DNA of 64,000 bases from Sphingomonas sp. Leaf32 (GCF_001421765.1 NZ_LMLA01000007.1:355-64354), one strand, 5' to 3'. Numbered from the stretch's first letter, positions 16,503 to 26,961 are shown. The notes: a model not told the origin generated them from the sequence alone. Program-made: numbers and translations.

Positions 16503-17282
16503 ATGCAACGTCTGCAATCGAAGATCTGCGTCGTCACCGGCGCGGCGCGAGGGATCGGCCACGCCATCGCCACGCGCTTTCACGCAGAGGGCGGTATCGT
16601 CGTCCTGACCGACAGCGACTCGGGGGCCGGACAGGCCGCCGCTGATGCGCTTGGCTGCCGCTTCGTTGCGCTCGACGTGCGCGAGGAGGACGACTGGGCG
16701 CGGCTGGCGCATGAGGTGCCGGTCGCCGATGTCGTGGTCAACAATGCCGGCGTGACCGGGTTCGAAGGCGGCATGGTGCCCCATGATCCCGAACATGCCG
16801 CGCTCGCCGACTGGCGCGCGGTCCATGCGGTAAATCTGGACGGCACGTTCCTCGGCTGTCGCTACGCGATCGGCGCGATGAAGGCGGTGGGCACGGGATC
16901 GATCATCAACATCTCGTCACGCTCCGGGCTGGTCGGGATTCCAGGGGCAGCGGCCTATGCGTCGTCCAAGGCGGCGATCCGCAACCATAGCAAGAGCGTC
17001 GCGCTCTATTGCGCGCAGCAGGGCTGGCGCATCCGCTGCAATTCGCTCCATCCGGCGGCGATCCTGACCCCGATCTGGGAACCGATGCTGGGCGACGGCC
17101 CCGACCGGGAAACGCGGATGGCGGCGCTGGTGGCGGATACGCCGCTCAAGCGGTTTGGCTTGCCCGAGGAAGTCGCGGCGGTCGCGGCGATGCTGGCATC
17201 GGACGAAGCGACATACATCACCGGGACCGAGGTCAATATCGATGGCGGCCTGCTCGCCGGGTCAGCGGCGTCGCCGGGGTAG
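16503..17282 (+). CDS. SDR-family oxidoreductase
   Basis: 259-aa short-chain dehydrogenase/reductase. The cofactor motif is TGAARGIG (about 12-19); NNAG is near 80 and the catalytic set is N, S (SSRSG), Y and K in [11 protein letters not shown] after strand 2 (VVLTDSDSG) favours NAD over NADP. The C-terminal [10 protein letters not shown] is typical of the classical FabG-like branch. The substrate is unknown: 3-hydroxysteroid, bile-acid-like or secondary alcohol dehydrogenases all resemble it. Start ATG 16503 after AAAGGAGA. It stands between a lipoprotein gene and a convergent small gene. Confidence 0.85.
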   Translation: MQRLQSKICVVTGAARGIGHAIATRFHAEGGIVVLTDSDSGAGQAAADALGCRFVALDVREEDDWARLAHEVPVADVVVNNAGVTGFEGGMVPHDPEHAALADWRAVHAVNLDGTFLGCRYAIGAMKAVGTGSIINISSRSGLVGIPGAAAYASSKAAIRNHSKSVALYCAQQGWRIRCNSLHPAAILTPIWEPMLGDGPDRETRMAALVADTPLKRFGLPEEVAAVAAMLASDEATYITGTEVNIDGGLLAGSAASPG

Positions 17283-17399
17283 GCAATCTCGCTGCCACAG
17301 ACGTCACCTCAGCCGGCGCTGGGGTGACGTTGCGACCTTACCCGATCCTCACCGCGTCGAGTGAAAGCTCTGGCGTGTCATTCCGCCAACGGTCGATGC

Positions 17400-17627
17400 T
17401 CAGTCACAGCCATAATACGTAGTTTCTTCGTACAGGGTAGGCGTCCCCGAGCGGAACGACCCGCCGTCGCAGAACGCGATGCGTTGGCCGGACACCGTCG
17501 ACATGCTTTCGTCAGTATACCAAACGACAACATATTCCTGTCGGCGCACCTGTGCTGCAACCGGTAGCGCGATGGACGTCGATACGATCGTGCTGAGAGC
17601 GAGCACTTCTAAGATTTTGCGCATCAT
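17400..17627 (-). CDS. Small exported protein, DUF6289-like
   Basis: 75-aa protein: signal peptide of about 25 residues (MMRKILEVLALSTIVSTSIA, cleavage after AAQ), then a short mature domain with two cysteines (AFCDGG and YYGCD at the end). The pattern of Y-Y/W-Y-T-D, G-x-x-I-x-x-C and a terminal Y-G-C-D resembles the DUF6289 family of small sphingomonad/xanthomonad exported proteins. Function unknown. Start ATG-ATG preceded by GGGAGAA. It occupies an isolated position between convergent genes. Confidence 0.65.
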   Translation of the reverse strand: MMRKILEVLALSTIVSTSIALPVAAQVRRQEYVVVWYTDESMSTVSGQRIAFCDGGSFRSGTPTLYEETTYYGCD

Positions 17628-17715
17628 CGTGTTTCTCCCGTTCTCCCCGAAGGCAAGCTGGCCGGCACGGAGAACGGGTGTCAAGCAATCGCTGTGACCG
17701 GATATCGGCGAACGC

Positions 17716-19455
17716 CTACCGCGCCCGGTGGAACCGCCACGAAAAATCATGGCCCCCCGCCGGGGTCGCGCCCGACAGCACCAGCTGGAACGTCGGCACC
17801 GGCTTGCCCGTATCGTCGATCCACAGGCTTTCCTCGACGCCCAGCGTCGCGCCCTTGCAGCGGAACTGCCACACCGGGCCGCCATCGGGGATGCGCAGGA
17901 ACGCGGCCTGTCCGTCCGGGGTCGGGGCGATTTCGATGCCGGGTGCCAGGTGGAAGCGCGCGACGAAGCTGGTCTCGCCCTTGCGCCCGCGGCGGCCGGT
18001 CGGGATCAGCATGTCCTCGCCCTGCACGTCGCGGCCGTCTGCGGATAGGGTCAGGACGCGGCGATGCTGGAAGCCGAGACGCTTGGCATAGCCGTCATGC
18101 GCGACCTCGATCCGGCTGATCGCGTCGCTTTCCTGCCGGTGCATGTCGACCACGCCGACGCCCTTGCCCAGCGACCCGTCGGCATGGATCGCGGTCGAAT
18201 TGGCATCGGCCAGCACCAGCGTCGAATGCGCGGCGGTGGTGCGCAGCGCGCGGCGCAACTCGCTCGACAGCGTCAGCAGCGCCGCGCCCGCGCCGCCGCA
18301 ATTCACTACGATCCGCTGCCCGCCATCCGACAGCTCGAACGCCAGCGTCGACGCGCATCCCTCCCGCGCCGCGCGGGCGACCGGCGGCGGGGCGGAATCG
18401 ACCATCAGCACGGTGCGCCCGGCGGCCAGCCGCTGGTATCCCCAGTCGCCGGCGTGGCGTAATGGGCGGGTGCGCACCCCCGTCGCCGCGACGACATCGG
18501 CGATACGTTCGCCCGACACCGGTCCCGATCCCTGCCAGCAGGCAAGCCCCCCCTCGCCGTGGCACACGCCCAGCAGCGCGGCGACCATGCGGGTCAGCGC
18601 CAGCCCTTGCGCCTCGGGCACGTCCATCCGCCGCGCGGCATAGATTTCGCGTAAGCTCGCCAGCGTCATCACCGCGTCGAGCTGTTCGGCGGGCGATCGG
18701 CCGACGATGCCGCCATCCTCGAACAGGCCATTGGTCAGTGCGCGGGCGAGGCCATGTTCGCCGAAGCCCCGGCGCGGATCGCCACCGGGGATGACCAGCC
18801 CGGCGGCGACGACGCCCGCCCAGGCGGTGATCGCGCGGATACCGGCCGGTGCCTTCCCCGCTTCGCCGTCCAGATGGCGGGCGGCGCGGGCGATGGTGTT
18901 GAGCACGCGCGAGCGATAGACCAGATCGGTCGACGACAGGATCAGCGGCGCGTGTGCGATCCAGAACAGCATCCGCCGCCCGGTGACATGCGCGCTCCAC
19001 GCCGGTTCCGACACGCGTTCGCCATGCGCCGCCAGCCATTGCAGCATCAGCGTTTCGGCGATCGGCACCGCCGTCACCCGCGGCGCGACGCTCGACAGGT
19101 CGCGCAGCCATGCGAAGCTGTGGAGATGGTCGGCAAAGGCGGCGGAGAATTTCGGACGGTCGAGGCCGAGCCGATCGATTGGTACCGCTTCCCCCCGGAA
19201 CATCAGGTCGCCGTGCAGCAGCGCCTGCCCGCGTGCCACGTCACCGAAGAACGGATCGTCGGCGACCGCGATCAGCTTCAGCGGATGCCGCCCTTTCAAC
19301 CGCAACCCGTGGAGCGGGGTACGCCACGCCAGCCGTTGCAGTTTCTCGGTGATCCGTTCGGACAGCGACAGCCCGGTGCCGCCGCCCTGTCGCACCAGCC
19401 GCTTGCCGACGTCGATCCCGTCGCGCGGTTCGTCGATCGGCTGTGGGGGGATCAT
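17716..19455 (-). CDS. Heparinase II/III-family protein
   Basis: 579-aa protein with the two-part architecture of the heparinase II/III family: an alpha-helical toroid (about 40-300; [30 protein letters not shown]) and a C-terminal beta-sandwich (about 310-579; [55 protein letters not shown]). I see no signal peptide. Its ATG overlaps the rpe stop by four bases, so the two are translationally coupled. Neighbours rsmB, rpe and purH are its usual sphingomonad context. True polysaccharide-lyase activity is not established; a role in cell-surface glycan turnover is inferred. Confidence 0.85.
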   Translation of the reverse strand: MIPPQPIDEPRDGIDVGKRLVRQGGGTGLSLSERITEKLQRLAWRTPLHGLRLKGRHPLKLIAVADDPFFGDVARGQALLHGDLMFRGEAVPIDRLGLDRPKFSAAFADHLHSFAWLRDLSSVAPRVTAVPIAETLMLQWLAAHGERVSEPAWSAHVTGRRMLFWIAHAPLILSSTDLVYRSRVLNTIARAARHLDGEAGKAPAGIRAITAWAGVVAAGLVIPGGDPRRGFGEHGLARALTNGLFEDGGIVGRSPAEQLDAVMTLASLREIYAARRMDVPEAQGLALTRMVAALLGVCHGEGGLACWQGSGPVSGERIADVVAATGVRTRPLRHAGDWGYQRLAAGRTVLMVDSAPPPVARAAREGCASTLAFELSDGGQRIVVNCGGAGAALLTLSSELRRALRTTAAHSTLVLADANSTAIHADGSLGKGVGVVDMHRQESDAISRIEVAHDGYAKRLGFQHRRVLTLSADGRDVQGEDMLIPTGRRGRKGETSFVARFHLAPGIEIAPTPDGQAAFLRIPDGGPVWQFRCKGATLGVEESLWIDDTGKPVPTFQLVLSGATPAGGHDFSWRFHRAR

Positions 19456-20111
19456 GCGCCGCGCAGTGCGGCGATATTCGCGGCATAGGCGGTCGGACCG
19501 CCGGTAAAGGTCGCGGTGCCGGCGACCAGACAGTCGGCCCCGGCGGCGATCGCCCTGGGCGCGGTCACGCGGTCGATGCCGCCATCGACCTGCAGGTCGA
19601 TCGGGCGACCCGTGGCGTCGATCCTTGCGCGCAGCGCCTCGATCTTGCGCAGCTGGCTGTCGATGAACTTCTGCCCGCCGAACCCCGGATTGACGCTCAT
19701 CACCAGCAGCAGGTCGGTCAGGTCGATCACCTGGTCGACCACCTCGACCGGGGTGCCGGGATTGAGCACCACGCCCGCGCGCTTGCCCAGCGCCTTGATC
19801 CGCTGGAGCGTGCGGTGGAGATGCGGGCCGGATTCCGGATGGACCGACAGGATGTCGGCGCCGGCCTCGGCAAAGGCCTCCACCAGCGGGTCGACCGGCG
19901 ACACCATCAGATGCACGTCGAACGGCTTGGGGCTATGCGGGCGCAGCGCCTTCACCACCGCCGGGCCGATGGTCAGGTTGGGCACGAAATGCCCGTCCAT
20001 CACGTCGATATGAATCCAGTCCGCCCCGGCGGCATCGATGGCACGGACTTCCTCGCCCAGCTTGGCGAAGTCGGCGGACAGAATGGAGGGCGCGATACGG
20101 ACAGCTTGCAT
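19452..20111 (-). CDS. rpe: Ribulose-phosphate 3-epimerase
   Basis: 219-aa TIM-barrel enzyme interconverting ribulose 5-phosphate and xylulose 5-phosphate. Conserved features in order: [37 protein letters not shown] (metal ligands H-D), [18 protein letters not shown] and DGGI. Length is normal. Start ATG 20111 ([11 protein letters not shown]); a longer frame to 20150 adds an unconserved leader. It is the first gene of a coupled pair with the heparinase gene, 236 bases after rsmB with an inverted-repeat element between. Confidence 0.96.
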   Translation of the reverse strand: MQAVRIAPSILSADFAKLGEEVRAIDAAGADWIHIDVMDGHFVPNLTIGPAVVKALRPHSPKPFDVHLMVSPVDPLVEAFAEAGADILSVHPESGPHLHRTLQRIKALGKRAGVVLNPGTPVEVVDQVIDLTDLLLVMSVNPGFGGQKFIDSQLRKIEALRARIDATGRPIDLQVDGGIDRVTAPRAIAAGADCLVAGTATFTGGPTAYAANIAALRGA

Positions 20112-20174
20112 GTGGTCCGTCCTAGCACGGTCTGCCGACTCGGCAAGCAAAGGGTAAAGTAAGAAGTAAGAATT

Positions 20175-20339
20175 GGTTCACGCGAAGGCGCGGAGGCGCG
20201 AAGGGTTGCATCCTTGGCGCCTGCGCGCCGCGCAAGCGGCCTTATGCCTTCCGGTAGCCGTTGCGGGGGAAGGCCCGCTGCGCGGGAAGTGGTTCTGCAA
20301 GCGCAACCTCCTTCGCGCCTTCGCGCCTCCGCGTGAACC
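20175..20339. repeat. 165-bp element with 29-bp inverted ends
   Basis: Ends 20175-20203 and 20311-20339 are inverted repeats matching at 27 of 29 positions (motif GGTTCACGCG + (A/G)AGGCGCGGAGGCGCGAAG). The interior carries a further GC-rich palindrome. A longer sister copy lies at 32362-32559. No open frame inside. It looks like a non-coding mobile or recombinogenic element sitting between rsmB and rpe. Confidence 0.8.
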
Positions 20340-20347
20340 GATCTTCT

Positions 20348-21607
20348 TCAGCTCCGCCGCAACCGGACGATGAAGAACCCGTCCAGCCCGCCCTGGTCCG
20401 CCAGCATCCCCGGCAGCGTCCGCACATAACCCCCTGGGTTCGCACTCACGCCTTCGGGCAGCTCTTCGGCCGTGGCCGGCTCCACCGCATAGTCCGGCCG
20501 CCCGCTCAGGAACCGGTCGAGCTGCGCCTCGCCCTCGGCCGGCTCCAGCGAACAGGTGGCATAGACCAGCCGCCCGCCGGGCTTCACCCAGTCAGCGGCG
20601 CGCGCCAGCAGCCGCGCCTGCAGCGCCGCCGTCTCGGCGATCACGCTCGGGCGCACGCGGTGCAGCACGTCGGGGTGGCGGCGAAAGATGCCGGTCGCGC
20701 TGCACGGCGCGTCGAGCAGGATCGCATCGACCGGCTCGGCGGGCTTCCATACCAAAGCGTCGCCGGTCACGACCTTGGCCGACAGCCCGGTCCGCTCCAG
20801 ATTTTCGGTCAGGCGCATCAACCGGCTCGCCGAATTGTCGAGCGCGGTCACGTCCCACCCGGCGGCGGCCAGTTGCAGCGTCTTGCCGCCCGGTGCCGCG
20901 CACAGGTCGAGCGCATGGCCCGGCCCCTTGCCCAGCAACCGCGCCGGGATCGATGCCGCCAGGTCCTGCACCCACCATTCGCCCCCGGCATAGCCCGGCA
21001 GGTCGGCGATGGCGCCATGTTCGGCCAGCCGCCGATGGCGCGGGGCAAGCGTCAGCCCTTCCGGCCCGTCCTCGCCCTTCAGTGACAGATCGACCGGCGG
21101 CTGCTGCGCGATCGCCTGCGCAGCGGCGATCACCATGTCCTCGCCCCATGCCGCGACCCAGCGGGCATCGGTATCGGCCGGCAGCGTCGCCGCATCGGGC
21201 AGCCGGGCGTTGCCGCGCATCAGCGTGCCGAACACGCCATGGACCAGCTTGCGCGGGCCGCCATCGACCAGCGGCAGCGCGGTCGCGATCGCGGCGTGCG
21301 GCGGCGTGTTCAGCACCAGCGCCTGCGCCAGCGCGAGGCGCAGCACGAACCGCGCCTTGGCATCGTCGGGCAATGGCCGCTGCGTCGCGCCGTCGATCAG
21401 CGCGTCGAGGTCGGGCAGGCGGCGCAGCACGGCGGCGGCGATGGCATGGGCGAGGCCACGATCCTCGCGCCGGTCCAGTTCGGCGGTCGCGCTGGCCAGC
21501 GCCGCCTCCAGCGGCAATCCGCGCCGGATCACGGCATCGAGCAGTTTCAGCGCGGCACGGCGCGCGGGAACGCCCGGCGCTTCGGGGGCAAGGCGGGGGC
21601 GGGCCAT
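20348..21607 (-). CDS. rsmB: 16S rRNA m5C methyltransferase, RsmB/NOP family
   Basis: 419-aa protein with an N-terminal NusB-like domain (about 1-140; ALKLLDAVIRRGLPLEAAL) and a C-terminal SAM methyltransferase domain: DLCAAPGGKTLQLA (motif I), DNSASRLMRLTENL, LLDAPCSATGIFRRHPDV (motif IV, one catalytic Cys) and VYATCSLEPAEGE (motif VI, nucleophile Cys). Both cysteines of the Nol1/Nop2/Sun mechanism are present. The fused NusB domain points to RsmB (C967 of 16S rRNA) rather than RsmF. Start ATG 21607 (MARPRLAPEAP); an upstream in-frame ATG at 21739 overlaps the divergent gene and is rejected. Confidence 0.92.
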   Translation of the reverse strand: MARPRLAPEAPGVPARRAALKLLDAVIRRGLPLEAALASATAELDRREDRGLAHAIAAAVLRRLPDLDALIDGATQRPLPDDAKARFVLRLALAQALVLNTPPHAAIATALPLVDGGPRKLVHGVFGTLMRGNARLPDAATLPADTDARWVAAWGEDMVIAAAQAIAQQPPVDLSLKGEDGPEGLTLAPRHRRLAEHGAIADLPGYAGGEWWVQDLAASIPARLLGKGPGHALDLCAAPGGKTLQLAAAGWDVTALDNSASRLMRLTENLERTGLSAKVVTGDALVWKPAEPVDAILLDAPCSATGIFRRHPDVLHRVRPSVIAETAALQARLLARAADWVKPGGRLVYATCSLEPAEGEAQLDRFLSGRPDYAVEPATAEELPEGVSANPGGYVRTLPGMLADQGGLDGFFIVRLRRS

Positions 21608-21700
21608 TATCGGGTTCCGATGCGGAAAGGGGTGTCGGTCACTTGAATCCTGTCGCCGGTCCGCCAAGTGAATCGCCAAGCGAACCGGAAAGGACCCCCT

Positions 21701-21868
21701 ATGGGCAAGCGACCCCCGCATGTGAAGCCACCAGCGCATCTCTCCAAGTCGCCGCCGGTGCCGATCCCCGAACCGCTGCCCCCCAGATCGGACGGCGACG
21801 ATCCGCTGGGCCTCAGCCCGACACGCTATGGCGACTGGACGTCGAAGGGCATCGCGATCGATTTCTGA
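21701..21868 (+). CDS. DUF1674 protein (SDHAF4-type succinate dehydrogenase assembly factor)
   Basis: 55-aa protein ending DPLGLSPTRYGDWTSKGIAIDF; the P-T-R-Y-G-D-W-x-x-x-G-x-x-x-D-F terminus defines the DUF1674/SDHAF4 family. The eukaryotic member helps assemble flavinylated succinate dehydrogenase subunit A. The N-terminal half is proline- and basic-rich and probably disordered. Start ATG 21701, six bases after GGAAAGGA. It diverges from rsmB, with overlapping upstream regions (about 93 bases between starts), a common alphaproteobacterial pairing. Confidence 0.85.
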   Translation: MGKRPPHVKPPAHLSKSPPVPIPEPLPPRSDGDDPLGLSPTRYGDWTSKGIAIDF

Positions 21869-21907
21869 CGCGGCCGTCGCCCCCCGGCAACGGCCGCTTG
21901 CCGGTTC

Positions 21908-24340
21908 CTAGAAATCCAGCCGTAGCGTCGTGGAGATCGCCCGCCCGTTCAGCAGCCGCCCGCGGACGATGCCGGTGGTAGGGATGCGATCCTCGTCGAT
22001 GCCGGTCAGCGCCAGCCGGTCGAACAGGTTGGTCGCGTTGATCGACAGCAACAGCCGGTCGACCACGCGGACCTGTGCGAAGGCGTTGGTGGTGACATAG
22101 CCCGGGATTTTCAACAGGTTGACGTCCTGCGCATAGGTGTCGGTGGTGCCGATGAACACCGCGCCCACCGCGAAGCGATCGGTGCTGACCTGCGGTGTCG
22201 CCTGAAAGATCAGGTTCGCCTGATGGCGCGGGGTATTGCCGTCCAGCGCCGGGTTGACCCGGTCGCGCACGATCGTCGCATCGGTATAGGTCGCGCCCGC
22301 CGTCAGGCTGAACATGCCCCGCCGCACCCCGCCTTCGAACTCCAGCCCCTTGGCGGAATAATCGCGGGCGATGACCGCGCCGGTCGAGGTGTTGATGTTC
22401 GAATCCTGCGCATCGACATGGAAACCGGTCAGGTTCAGCGTCACGCCGGCATGGCGGTATTTCACGCCCAGCTCCGCCTGCTTGACCGGATCGAACGCGG
22501 CGGACGGGATCGCCAGCCTGCCCGTCGCATTGTCGATCACGCTGCCGAAGGTGATGCGATCGGCATTGGCGCGCGCGCCCCGGCTGTAGCGGGCGAACAC
22601 CGCCAGCGGCTCCGCCACGCGAAAGACGACGCCGGTCGAATAGGACAGATACTTATAGTCATAGTCGACCAGGCCCGGCGCGGTCGGCGTGATGCCGACC
22701 CGCTGTTCGGGCGGGGAGATCACGCCGTTGCCGTCGATGTCGCGCGCCACCTGCCCAATGCGCCCACCGCCCAGTTCCACGCCGTACACCTGCCCGCTGG
22801 CATGGCCCATGTCATAGCGCAGGCTGCCGCCGATCGAGACGCGACCGATCTTGTAATTGGCCGATGCGAACGGCGCATTGACCTTGTACGACAGCCGCAG
22901 CGTGCGGCGCTGCGTGCCCGACAGCGGGTTGTAGGCGTAGATGCCGCTCGCCGTACGCGCGGTCCCGGTTGCGTCGAACACGTCGAGCAGTTCGGCCGCG
23001 CCGCCGCCCTTCACCTCGGTCACCGCGACGCCGTACAGGATCGAGGTGTCGATCGCCTGGCGCGCGGCATAGAAGCCGGCTGTCGTGGTCAGGCTGCCGT
23101 CGCCGACCTGCCACACGCGGCTGGCGCGAATGTCGTTGGTGACGTTGCCGACATCCTGCTGGCGCCGGTCGCGGATATTGTAGATGCCGATCAGCCCGTT
23201 GCCGTTCAGCGCGGCGGGATTGGCGATGACCTGCCCGGCGCTGGCACCGCTGGCATAGCGGAACGTGCCGCCGGTCGCGCCCAGCCGCGTCAATGCCGCA
23301 GAGGGGGACAGCATCAGGCTGCTGAACGGGCCGATCAACCCGCCCGACCGCCCGGCGATGCGGAACCGTTCGGTCACCGTCCACTCGGCCAGCGCGATCT
23401 GCGCCTCGACCCCGAACGACGTCTCCTTGACGCGCTGGCCGTCGCGGATGTCCTCGCGGATCGGGTTGTTCGCCTCGTCCAGCAGCGTGATCGACTGGAG
23501 CGCGCGCGTCGAGAGCGTATCGCGGGTCGGATCGAACGACGCCACGGCGGAGTAGCTGGGATCGGCATCGCTGCCGGTCACGCGCAGCGGCACCGAATCG
23601 TAGAAGGGCGAGCGGTCGTCGAGATATTTGCCGTACAGCCGGATATAGCCGCCGGTGAACTCACGGGTGACATTGACCTTGATCTGGCCGCCGCGCTGCC
23701 CGTCGAAGCCGATGCGGCGCGGCCCCTCGCCCTGGCGGTAGAAGCCGCCGACATGGAAGCGCAGAGTGTCGCTCAGCCGCCCGCCATAGTCGAAGTCGCC
23801 GCGATACTGGTCGAAGTCCAAGCCCGCGCTCAGCGCGACCGCCCCGCCCTCGCGCTCACCGGTCTTGGAGATGAAGTTGATGATGCCGCCCGGCGCGTTG
23901 CTGGTGAAGGTCGACGCCGAACCGCCCCGGATCGCCTCCACCTGCGCCAGGTTCAGGTCGATGCGCAGGAAGCTGTCGGCGCTGGCGCCGACGATGTCGC
24001 CGAACTCCATGACCGGCAGTCCGTCTTCCTGCAACTGGACGAACTTCGCGCCCGACGACGACAGCGGCAGGCCGCGAATGGTGATGTTGGCGATGCTCTC
24101 CCCATTGGGCGCTTCGGCCAGGATGCCGGGGATCGCGCGCAGCAATTCACCGATCGAGCGGGGGGCGAGCTTGGCGATCTCCCCCTCGCGCAGCACGCTG
24201 GTGGAGGTCGCGCTGTCCAGCCGGTCGCGCCCCTTGGCCACGCCGGTGGTGACCGTATCCTGTTCGGGCGCAACCTGCTGCGCCTGCGCCGGAATTGCCA
24301 GTACGATCGACGACAGGCCGCAGATGATCCGCCAGTTCAT
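21908..24340 (-). CDS. TonB-dependent outer-membrane receptor
   Basis: 810-aa receptor: signal peptide about 1-20 (ending AQAQ), plug domain (LREGEIAKLAPRSIGELLRAIPGI, ANITIRGLPLSSSGAKFVQL, VEAIRGGSASTFTSNAPGGIINFISKTG) and a barrel ending in TTLRLDF. The plug form (GGSASTFTSNAPGGIINFISKTGE) resembles receptors for siderophores and related ligands more than the LFGRN-type aromatic receptors such as the one at 7250. No FecI/FecR pair or iron-box could be recognised nearby, so the ligand is unknown. It diverges from the asmA-like gene with about 195 bases between. Confidence 0.85.
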   Translation of the reverse strand: MNWRIICGLSSIVLAIPAQAQQVAPEQDTVTTGVAKGRDRLDSATSTSVLREGEIAKLAPRSIGELLRAIPGILAEAPNGESIANITIRGLPLSSSGAKFVQLQEDGLPVMEFGDIVGASADSFLRIDLNLAQVEAIRGGSASTFTSNAPGGIINFISKTGEREGGAVALSAGLDFDQYRGDFDYGGRLSDTLRFHVGGFYRQGEGPRRIGFDGQRGGQIKVNVTREFTGGYIRLYGKYLDDRSPFYDSVPLRVTGSDADPSYSAVASFDPTRDTLSTRALQSITLLDEANNPIREDIRDGQRVKETSFGVEAQIALAEWTVTERFRIAGRSGGLIGPFSSLMLSPSAALTRLGATGGTFRYASGASAGQVIANPAALNGNGLIGIYNIRDRRQQDVGNVTNDIRASRVWQVGDGSLTTTAGFYAARQAIDTSILYGVAVTEVKGGGAAELLDVFDATGTARTASGIYAYNPLSGTQRRTLRLSYKVNAPFASANYKIGRVSIGGSLRYDMGHASGQVYGVELGGGRIGQVARDIDGNGVISPPEQRVGITPTAPGLVDYDYKYLSYSTGVVFRVAEPLAVFARYSRGARANADRITFGSVIDNATGRLAIPSAAFDPVKQAELGVKYRHAGVTLNLTGFHVDAQDSNINTSTGAVIARDYSAKGLEFEGGVRRGMFSLTAGATYTDATIVRDRVNPALDGNTPRHQANLIFQATPQVSTDRFAVGAVFIGTTDTYAQDVNLLKIPGYVTTNAFAQVRVVDRLLLSINATNLFDRLALTGIDEDRIPTTGIVRGRLLNGRAISTTLRLDF

Positions 24341-24534
24341 GATTATTCGTTCCTCCCCCGAATCCGATTGAGGGCAAGGTAGCGTGAACTGTTTTGCAAA
24401 CGGCTAAAGCGGCGGTAAGGCTTTCTTATGCAACCGCGCCCGGTCGTCGGGGGATGGTGCGCCGCAACCTACACCCCTGTCAGTAATTCCATTGCGGGGA
24501 TGGAACGAACCCGGCGTTCCCGACTTTTCGCCTT

Positions 24535-26361
24535 ATGGCTCGGCTTTCGCGTACATGGCGGTTCATCCTCGGCGGCATCGCCGGCCTGCTGCTCCTGATC
24601 CTGGTGATCCTCGCCGCCTTTCCATGGGGGCTGTTGCGCGAAAAGGTGTCGGTGAAGCTGGCCGAACGCTTCGGCTCCGACGTATCGATCGGCACGATCG
24701 AACGGGTCGAGCCTTTGTCCTTTTCCCCCACGCTGATCGTCCGTGACCTCGCGATCGCGCAGCCGAGCTGGGCGGGGAAGGGCGATCTGGTCCGCTTGCA
24801 GCGCATCGACTTCCGCTTCCGCGTCCTGCCGCTGCTGCGCGGCAAGTTCGACCTGACCGCGCTTGCCATCGATGGCGGGCAAGTGGCGATGGTGCGCACC
24901 CGCGACGGCCGCAAGAACTGGGCACCCGACAAGCGCGGGGACAAGGGGTCGGCCTCCGCGATCACCAGCCTGACCGTCCGCAACCTGAAGATCGACTATC
25001 GCGACGCGGTGCAGAACCGCCGCTTCGACGTGACCGTCGCGTCGGACGGACAAGGCTTCCGCGCGAGCGGCGACGGCGCGATCGACGATCGCCCGGTCAA
25101 GGTCTCGCTCACCGGCCCCGCCATTGCCGGCGACGGCGCATGGCCCTTCACCGCGCGGGTCGCCGGGCCGACGATCACCGTCGATGCGAAGGGCACCATG
25201 GCCTCGCCGCTCGACACCAAACGCATGACCGTCGATCTGACGGCGCGCGCCGACAATCTGAAGACGCTCGACGCGCTGATCGAGGCGGGTCTGTTCGGCA
25301 CCCAGCCGGTCGCGCTGACCGCACGCGTGCGCCACGACGATCCGACCTGGACGATCGAGAAGCTGTCGGGCACGATCGGCCGGTCGCGGTTGGCGAGTGC
25401 CAACGCCACGGTGACCAAGGCGGACGAGCGCACCGGCATCGACGGGCGGCTGCACTTCGCCACCCTGTCGTTCGACGATCTCGAAACCGATGAAGGCCGG
25501 GCGCGGGCCGTCGCGATCGAACGCCGCATCGGCCCGCGCGTGGTCCCCGGCACCCGCATCAACCTCGCGAAGATGGGCAATCTCGACGGGAAGCTCGCCA
25601 TTCGCGTCGACCGGCTGCTCGACATGGCGGCGTTGCGCAGCCTCGACACCGTGCTGGCGATCGAGGACAGCCGCCTGACCGTCGCGCCGCTGACCGTGCG
25701 GCTGGCGCAAGGGCGGATCACCGGGCAGGTGGTGGTCGATCAGCGTGGACGGACGACGCCCAGGGCGACGTTCGACCTGCGATTGACCGATTCACGCATC
25801 TCGACCTTCGCCGGCGGCGCACCGATCGACGCGCCGCTGCGCGCCCGGCTGCGGCTGGTCGGCAGCGGCGATACCATCCGCCAGGCGATCGGCCGGTCGG
25901 ACGGCACGATCGGCTTCGCGGCGGCGGGCGGGGTGTTGCCGGCGAAGATGGCGTCGATGCTCGGCGCCGATGTCGCGCGCGGGGTGCTGACCGACGACGA
26001 TGCGCAGGCGCGGCTGCGGTGCCTCGGCCTGCGGCTCGACGTCACCAACGGCCTCGGGCGGATCGATCCGCTGCTCATCGACACCTCGCGGGCGCAGACG
26101 CGGGGGCAGGGGGTGGTGCGCCTGCCCGACGAAACCCTGTCCATCGCGCTGACCGGTACGCCGAAGCAGCGCACGTTGCTGCACCTCGACCAGCCGGTCC
26201 GCATCACCGGGCGTCTACAGGCACCGACGGTGCAGATTCCGCCGGGGGTCAAGAGCGCGGGCGGCATCCTGAAGATGCTGGGCCGGGCAATCCGCGGCGA
26301 TGACCGCCCGCGCGCGGGCAATGCCGATTGCGGCGCGCTGGTCCGCCGCGTGCTGCGATAG
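24535..26361 (+). CDS. AsmA-family protein
   Basis: 608-aa inner-membrane-anchored periplasmic protein of the AsmA family. One N-terminal membrane helix (RFILGGIAGLLLLILVILAAF, about 7-27) precedes a long beta-rich region; the AsmA N-terminal signature is visible (VSVKLAERFGSDVSIGTIERVEPLSFSPTLIVRDLAI) and the C-terminal AsmA domain includes GVLPAKMASMLGADVARGVLTDDD, LRCLGLRLDVTNGLGRIDPLLIDTS and DCGALVRRVL. AsmA-like proteins are bridge-like lipid-transfer or outer-membrane homeostasis factors. Start ATG 24535. No partner gene is adjacent. Confidence 0.85.
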   Translation: MARLSRTWRFILGGIAGLLLLILVILAAFPWGLLREKVSVKLAERFGSDVSIGTIERVEPLSFSPTLIVRDLAIAQPSWAGKGDLVRLQRIDFRFRVLPLLRGKFDLTALAIDGGQVAMVRTRDGRKNWAPDKRGDKGSASAITSLTVRNLKIDYRDAVQNRRFDVTVASDGQGFRASGDGAIDDRPVKVSLTGPAIAGDGAWPFTARVAGPTITVDAKGTMASPLDTKRMTVDLTARADNLKTLDALIEAGLFGTQPVALTARVRHDDPTWTIEKLSGTIGRSRLASANATVTKADERTGIDGRLHFATLSFDDLETDEGRARAVAIERRIGPRVVPGTRINLAKMGNLDGKLAIRVDRLLDMAALRSLDTVLAIEDSRLTVAPLTVRLAQGRITGQVVVDQRGRTTPRATFDLRLTDSRISTFAGGAPIDAPLRARLRLVGSGDTIRQAIGRSDGTIGFAAAGGVLPAKMASMLGADVARGVLTDDDAQARLRCLGLRLDVTNGLGRIDPLLIDTSRAQTRGQGVVRLPDETLSIALTGTPKQRTLLHLDQPVRITGRLQAPTVQIPPGVKSAGGILKMLGRAIRGDDRPRAGNADCGALVRRVLR

Positions 26362-26641
26362 GCTTGCGAGCGTGACCTGCGGCGGCCGGAGTCCGATCCA
26401 CCCTGTTTGAACCGGACGTCATCCCGGTAAAGGCCGGGATCTCCCAGTTGTAGCGCGGGACAGGAGCCGCTTGAGGCTCCAGCCTGCGTTGCGGCGACGT
26501 TCCTGGACCGGTGGATCAAGCACCTCTTTACCGGGGCTGCACTCTGCATCTCGCTGGCCGAGGGACCGATGCTGACCCGGTGGCAGCAAAGCTATCGCGG
26601 CGTGCTGCCAATCAACCGCCGCCTGTCCGCCGCCAGAGCTT

Positions 26642-26788
26642 GATGACATAAGGTAGAACCGTTCGTCCTGAGGTGCCGCTGAGCTTGTCGAAGCGGCGTA
26701 TCGAAGGACCGTGGTGGAGGTGCTTCGATACGGGCCTTCGACTGCGCTCAGTCCCTACTCAGCACGAACGGTTCTACCGGATGTCATC
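26642..26788. repeat. 147-bp inverted-repeat element
   Basis: Terminal 25-bp inverted repeats starting GATGACAT and running into GGTAGAACCGTTCGT, 23 of 25 matching. The interior is the dispersed TTCGA(C)AAGCTCAG-type sequence. A right-half copy is at about 47778-47844 (ending GGTTCTACCGGATGTTATCG), and interior relatives are at 45676-45731 and 55792-55860. There is no coding content; the shape is that of a MITE-like or REP-derived element. Confidence 0.7.
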
Positions 26789-26961
26789 ACGTTCCAGCGC
26801 CGGTTGCACGATGTGCGCAGCCTGTTGGGTGTGGCGGGTGTGGCGCTGTACCTTTACGCTTTCCTACAAGCCACCACGACGCCATGATCGGCGACGCGCG
26901 ACCCGCGCCCGATCTTTGACAACCGCTGCAAACGCCACCGATCGCCCTGTCGCGAACATTG

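Noticed and set aside
22223-24382. 719-codon plus-strand frame opposite the TonB receptor gene
   Set aside because: Antisense shadow: low-complexity Arg/Ala/Gly-rich translation with no family features, while the minus strand encodes a full receptor.
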